Shown piece after piece: positions 60,158-64,000 of a DNA stretch of 64,000 nt. Within the stretch, counting starts at the first letter, position 1. The number at the start of each line of letters is the position of its first letter. The translations under genes were made by a program, and so were the position numbers. Below the pieces are notes generated by a model. The model made no database searches. It was not told where the DNA came from and saw only the letters and a list, made by a program, of their open reading frames with translations. The stretch is taken from NCBI GenBank assembly GCA_028023455.1, contig JAQFVV010006337.1, positions 1,289,001-1,353,000 of the forward strand, in the 5' to 3' direction. The DNA is from Epiperipatus broadwayi (taxonomy: Eukaryota; Onychophora; Udeonychophora; Euonychophora; Peripatidae).

Positions 60158-60621
60158 GTAAATAATATTTATTTTTAAAGCGCAGATGAGATTATATTCA
60201 AGGATTTAGTTTTTTTTCTGATGATCCCAATAAAACTAATTACTTATAGTGGAGTAAGTCTATGAATTGGTTAATATTATTTATAAGCTGCTTTATTCAT
60301 TATGCCCCTCTTGCTCACAATAATAAATTATAAAGTTCTTGCTTCCTGAGCTAGATTTGTGCATAACAGCTATATGGGATAGGAGGTTTATATTTAGTAT
60401 ATGAACATCCAGATGATAATGATGATGATTCTCAATTGGTGCAAAGAGTATATTCTTCAAAGTCCATGCACTATATTTTATTTAGTTTAGTCTCTACTAG
60501 AAATTAAATTTATAGTTGGCCAATATATTAATGGTACTAAATGGTCAAAGCATTGATGATGATCAGCATGTTTTAATTATTGTTTTTCTAGTTATATAGC
60601 ACATATGTTTGTGCATCCTAA

Positions 60622-60968
60622 TTAAGGTTTAAACAATTGCTCAAGCTGGCAAAAACTAAATAGTTGGCGAGGTCTACAGTAGATCAACTTCAAATCCAAC
60701 CACAAGATTGACTGTTGATTTATTTTATTATTAATCACTCTTAATGATGAGTGTTACTTATACTTATTTTTACTTATCGATAATGCTGGTGAATTTGATT
60801 AATTATACTTATAGTTGCTTTAAGAAGTTAACTTTGCTGATCTCTCGGAGTGATCTATCACGCTAATCCTTTTGACATTAAATTATATATATATATTATT
60901 GAGGATAAACAAACAATTCCTCAGATCCCTGATGGTTGAAACTCCCGATTACCCTGTAGTGTTACAAT
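60622..60968 (+). repeat. Dispersed ~345-bp repeat, copy 2
   Basis: Partner of 51827-52136, same orientation, about 85% identical by eye. It includes TGGCAAAAACTAAATAGTTG and CACAAGATTGACTGTTGATT and ends CCCTGTAGTGTTAC. It would lie in the intron of the candidate gene. Confidence 0.75.
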
Positions 60969-61886
60969 ATATAAATAGTTGTTTGTTTGTTTTTTTTAAA
61001 AAAAAAAGATTGTTCAACAGGTAGAGAAATATTGCCAACTATTTTTAAAAATAGTGTATATTTTACAAATATAATTATATATATTTTTAAAACTATTAAA
61101 AAAATCTTGATTTGTGAAGGAGAATAAATAAATGTATACAGAGGAGAGATTTTATTTCTTTTGTTGTAGTATATTTAAGAATTTGTTAGGAGCATATGCA
61201 CGTTTTTATGAGTTCTAAAAAAAAAAAAAAAAAGGGAGGGGGTCACCTAATTGTCACATAATTCCATCAGTGAATCATCCAGCCATTGTGAGATAATCAC
61301 TTGGTGATTGTTTTGCATCTGTTTAGCATAGAGTTTCTCCCTCAGTTCTTCTAGCAAAAGCTAATATAACAAATGAGTCAAGATACATATTGCTGAAGTT
61401 ATATCAACTATTGATTCTCTCTGGATGTGTTCATATTGTATTTATGCAAACAGGTAAAAATACAAACTATTTTAATGCTTGTTATAAATTATTCTATGTA
61501 GTTAAATATAGATTAAAATAGTTAATGATTCCGAAAAGGAGTTCTTTTATATATATTATTGTGGTGGAAGCGCTTAAAAAGTGAAAGAAAGCTCCTTTAT
61601 TATATACGGTATATCTTTCTGGTTGAAATAACATTTTTTACTTCGAAATATTAATAAAATGCTTATTAACTATTAAAAACAATATTTTAATTATTTTTTT
61701 TTATCATGGTGAAGAAAACAAAATTATTATCTAAAAAAAAAAAAAAAATCTTGAGATGTTCTGCTCATCTTTATTTAATATCAGTCACGATTTAACATTG
61801 TCCAAAAATACGTCATAGTTTGCGATCCAGTATAACTCTTGTATGGAATAATCTTAAGTTTACACTTCTTTTTTTTAAAATTCAAG
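60969..61886. other. AT-rich DNA, possibly intronic
   Basis: Holds A17 (about 61218-61234) and A16 (about 61733-61748) runs. No coding segment seen. Confidence 0.45.
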
Positions 61887-62089
61887 TTCTCACTGGAGAG
61901 CATTTCCTTGACTTGAACAAAGCTGATTTTTCAACGGAAGAAATTAATCGTTACAACGTTTCCGGCAGTCTAAGATGCTTGTCTGGAGTACTTGATGTGA
62001 AGAAGCAAGATAAAAAGAAGATTAAGAGTTGTGCTGCTAGCTTCATTTTAAGTCACTTATTCAAAAAGATCATTGATTTGGTAAAGTAA
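61887..62089 (+). CDS. Terminal exon of an unidentified host gene
   Basis: A T-rich tract ends in TTCAAG at 61886. The frame then runs 67 codons to TAA at 62087-62089, beginning 'LTGEHFLDLNKADFSTEEIN' and ending in a basic, hydrophobic helix 'FILSHLFKKIIDLVK'. Composition changes sharply to balanced A/C/G/T exactly across this span. AATAAA follows nine bases after the stop. The frame is also open further 5' to an ATG at 61820, but that part is T-rich and looks intronic. I do not recognise the family. The charged, helical C-terminus with 'DVKKQDKKKIKSC' gives no firm function. No frameshift or stop interrupts it, so unlike nearly everything else here it looks maintained. Confidence 0.6.
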
Positions 62090-62097
62090 TTTTGTTA

Positions 62098-62103
62098 AAT
62101 AAA
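62098..62103 (+). terminator. Polyadenylation signal AATAAA
   Basis: AAATAAAG lies nine bases after the stop codon of the terminal exon. A 3' UTR of about 25-40 bases would be short but not exceptional in compact invertebrate transcripts. Confidence 0.45.
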
Positions 62104-62109
62104 GTTACT

Positions 62110-62869
62110 TTAAAAATTAAAATCATCTTTTTCTCCTATCGCTATTGCTTAAATTTTTTTTCATATAAAGATTTATTTTAAGCTGATCGTTATACTGTGT
62201 CTATACATAATAAAAGACTGGTGAAGATTTATATCATGATATATACATAAGACTCGACAGTTTTTCTTAAACATTTAAATATTATACATACCACAAGTCA
62301 CGGGAAATGTTACATACGATTATCAATATAAATCGTCTATTACCTTTGATTCAAATTGCATACATTCTTTAAAGAAGCATTACTACACTTTTTTAAAAAA
62401 TAGGTCTCCTTCCTTGCTTGTCTTTAATTTTGATTTAATTCACTAGCATATATATTTGTGTATGCATGAATTTGATAAGTAATTCACAGTTATCATAAGA
62501 AAATGGACTAATTTGTTATTAATGAAAAAACTAAGTAAACTCATTAGAAAACAAGCTTAAATTAAAAGATTAGACATAAATAATCAAAAAATATTATAAT
62601 TTTAAAGATGAAATATAATTTTAATTTCAATACAGAACTCTGATAAATACAAAAGATTTTTGCATCTTGTAATGGCAAAAACATGTTTTTGATATTTTCA
62701 TTGCTTGTTTAATATGCAGAGTGCAATATATGCATATACACATTTATAAATATAAGCATATAATAACACAAAAAAAAATTTTCCACAAAAGATTAATAAT
62801 TATCTAATGCTTCTATAAATAATCTTTAAAAAAATATGTGCATGACAACTAAAAATATATTTATATATG
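62110..62869. other. AT-rich DNA, no gene seen
   Basis: No motif-bearing frame and no repeat partner found. Confidence 0.5.
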
Positions 62870-63418
62870 TTTATTATTACAGATGGAAACATAATGGCTG
62901 AAATTAATCATAGAATTAAACTTGGTTGGTGTGCTTTTGATAGAAAAAACAATATTAAAAGAAAATATACCTATGAGTTTGAAAAGGAAAGTTTTTAATA
63001 AATGTGTTTACTAATATTTACTTATGTATATGAGATATGGACACTAACCAAAAGAGCAATAGAGGCTTCAGACTATTCAAAGAAGTATGAAAAAATGCAT
63101 ATTAGAGAGTAACAAGAAGAGACCGAAAATTAAATACATGGGTAAGAGAACAGATGTTACTGACATCATTGTAAGAATTAGGAGAATAAAGTGGAGTTGG
63201 ACTGGACATATTATACATGGACAGTTGAAATCTTAAAATGAATTTCAAGAAATTGTAAAAAACACAAAAAAAGACCACACATGAGATGGATGGATGAAAT
63301 AAGGAGGTTTGTAGGGGTAGTGTGAGGAGAAGAGATTAGAGATCAGATAAGATGAATTAAACTTGGAGAAACCTTCACCCTGCAGTGGATTGATAATGGT
63401 TGACAATGATGATGATGT
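62870..63418 (+). pseudogene. RTE-type retrotransposon 3' end, second copy
   Basis: Aligns to 44200-44752. Both contain AATTAATCATAGAATTAAAC and 'LGW.AF', then E-x-W-T-L-x-x-R-A-I, R-V-T-R-R-D, K-W-S-W-x-G-H, 'MRWMDEIRR' and 'FTLQWIDNG', and both end in GGTTGACAATGATGATGATG-type tails. The copy has more indels than the one at 43920, including a shortened W-A-G-H region, so it is older. It starts well inside the RT, which indicates strong 5' truncation. Confidence 0.8.
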
Positions 63419-64000
63419 TGCTATTAACTAACACAAAAATTGCTCCATTAAAAAGAAATCATTTAAGTTTTTGCTAATCAACAAGATATGTAAACCATTA
63501 AAGTAAGAATCACCAGCATACAAGCTTTATAAAATAAAAAGACAAAAAAAAAAAAAGAATTTATCTAAAAGACTATCAATCATGGCCAAAAAATAATACA
63601 GTATCAAATTCAATGATGTTGCAGCATATACGAGCACAGAAAATCTTTAGCAGACCTTGGAATATAATCAAACAGCACATTATCAGCTTGATAATTTATG
63701 TCTAAAATTTTATAACTCATATCATGCCTTTTCTGATTGATAAACCATTTCCCAACAAATTCCTATATACTGTTACAGAAATGTCTATAAGAGCATGTAT
63801 AAAAGAATATTAGATTAAAAATTCTCTAGAATGCTCTGTAATGTCATAAAATTATTGTAATAAAACCTCCCTCTTCTTATAGAACAGTTGACATATATAT
63901 ATATATTTATTATCACACGTATACATATGTGAGAATCTACTGTTTATGAGAATATGTAAAACATGTATATGTATATATTTATTCCCATACATATTGAAGT
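63419..64000. other. AT-rich DNA to window end
   Basis: No gene recognised. A short TATATA run lies near 63893-63907. Confidence 0.5.

Overview
The window is nuclear DNA from a multicellular animal, almost certainly an invertebrate. By eye it is about three-quarters A+T. It has no long open frames, long (TA)n tracts, tRNA-derived SINEs, several non-LTR retrotransposon families, a mariner fossil, LTR-retrotransposon remains, and two exon-like segments with polypyrimidine tracts and AG acceptors. There are no bacterial operons, ribosome binding sites or CRISPR arrays. I cannot name the phylum from sequence alone: very AT-rich genomes with RTE, mariner and tRNA-SINEs occur in flatworms, cnidarians, molluscs and arthropods.

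Layout. 0-5 kb: a foldback palindrome (459-888) abutting a decayed reverse transcriptase (RT), a SINE at 3.5 kb and a TRIM-like pair of 114-bp direct repeats. 6-7 kb: a ~1-kb element with terminal inverted repeats and internal tandem repeats. 8-11.3 kb: the 3' end of one LINE (ATCAC-repeat tail), then an ORF1/gag-like region with CCHC knuckles. 11.3-18 kb: nearly empty AT-rich DNA. 18.17-18.43 kb: a minus-strand terminal-exon candidate with a puzzling in-frame TAG. 21-22.3 kb: a second copy of the 0.9-kb RT family. 25.4-26.3 kb: mariner. 28-34 kb: a minus LINE C-terminus, a pair of 1.4-kb direct repeats, a piggyBac-like C-terminus and a near-perfect 134-bp-arm hairpin. 34-41 kb: two more SINE copies and foldback repeats. 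41.6-44.8 kb: a minus-strand LINE RT and a plus-strand RTE 3' half. 46.1-47.3 kb: a TIR element with a nested LINE tail. 47.7-51.8 kb: tandem repeats running into a 3.7-kb compound palindrome. 53-59 kb: gag-protease remains and a 1-kb LTR bounded by a purine tract and a primer-binding site. 59.9-62.1 kb: the best host-gene candidate (CCAAT, TATA, possible first exon, terminal exon, AATAAA). 62.9-63.4 kb: a second RTE 3' end.

The genes do not form a pathway. The window is an intergenic or intronic repeat graveyard with at most two host loci. The main interest is the amount of inverted-repeat DNA: at least six independent foldbacks, one 133/134 matched over its arms. Repeat families recur several times within 64 kb, which allows internal consistency checks. 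All coordinates of decayed elements are approximate. Homology calls rest on motif recognition and translation by eye, not on database searches.
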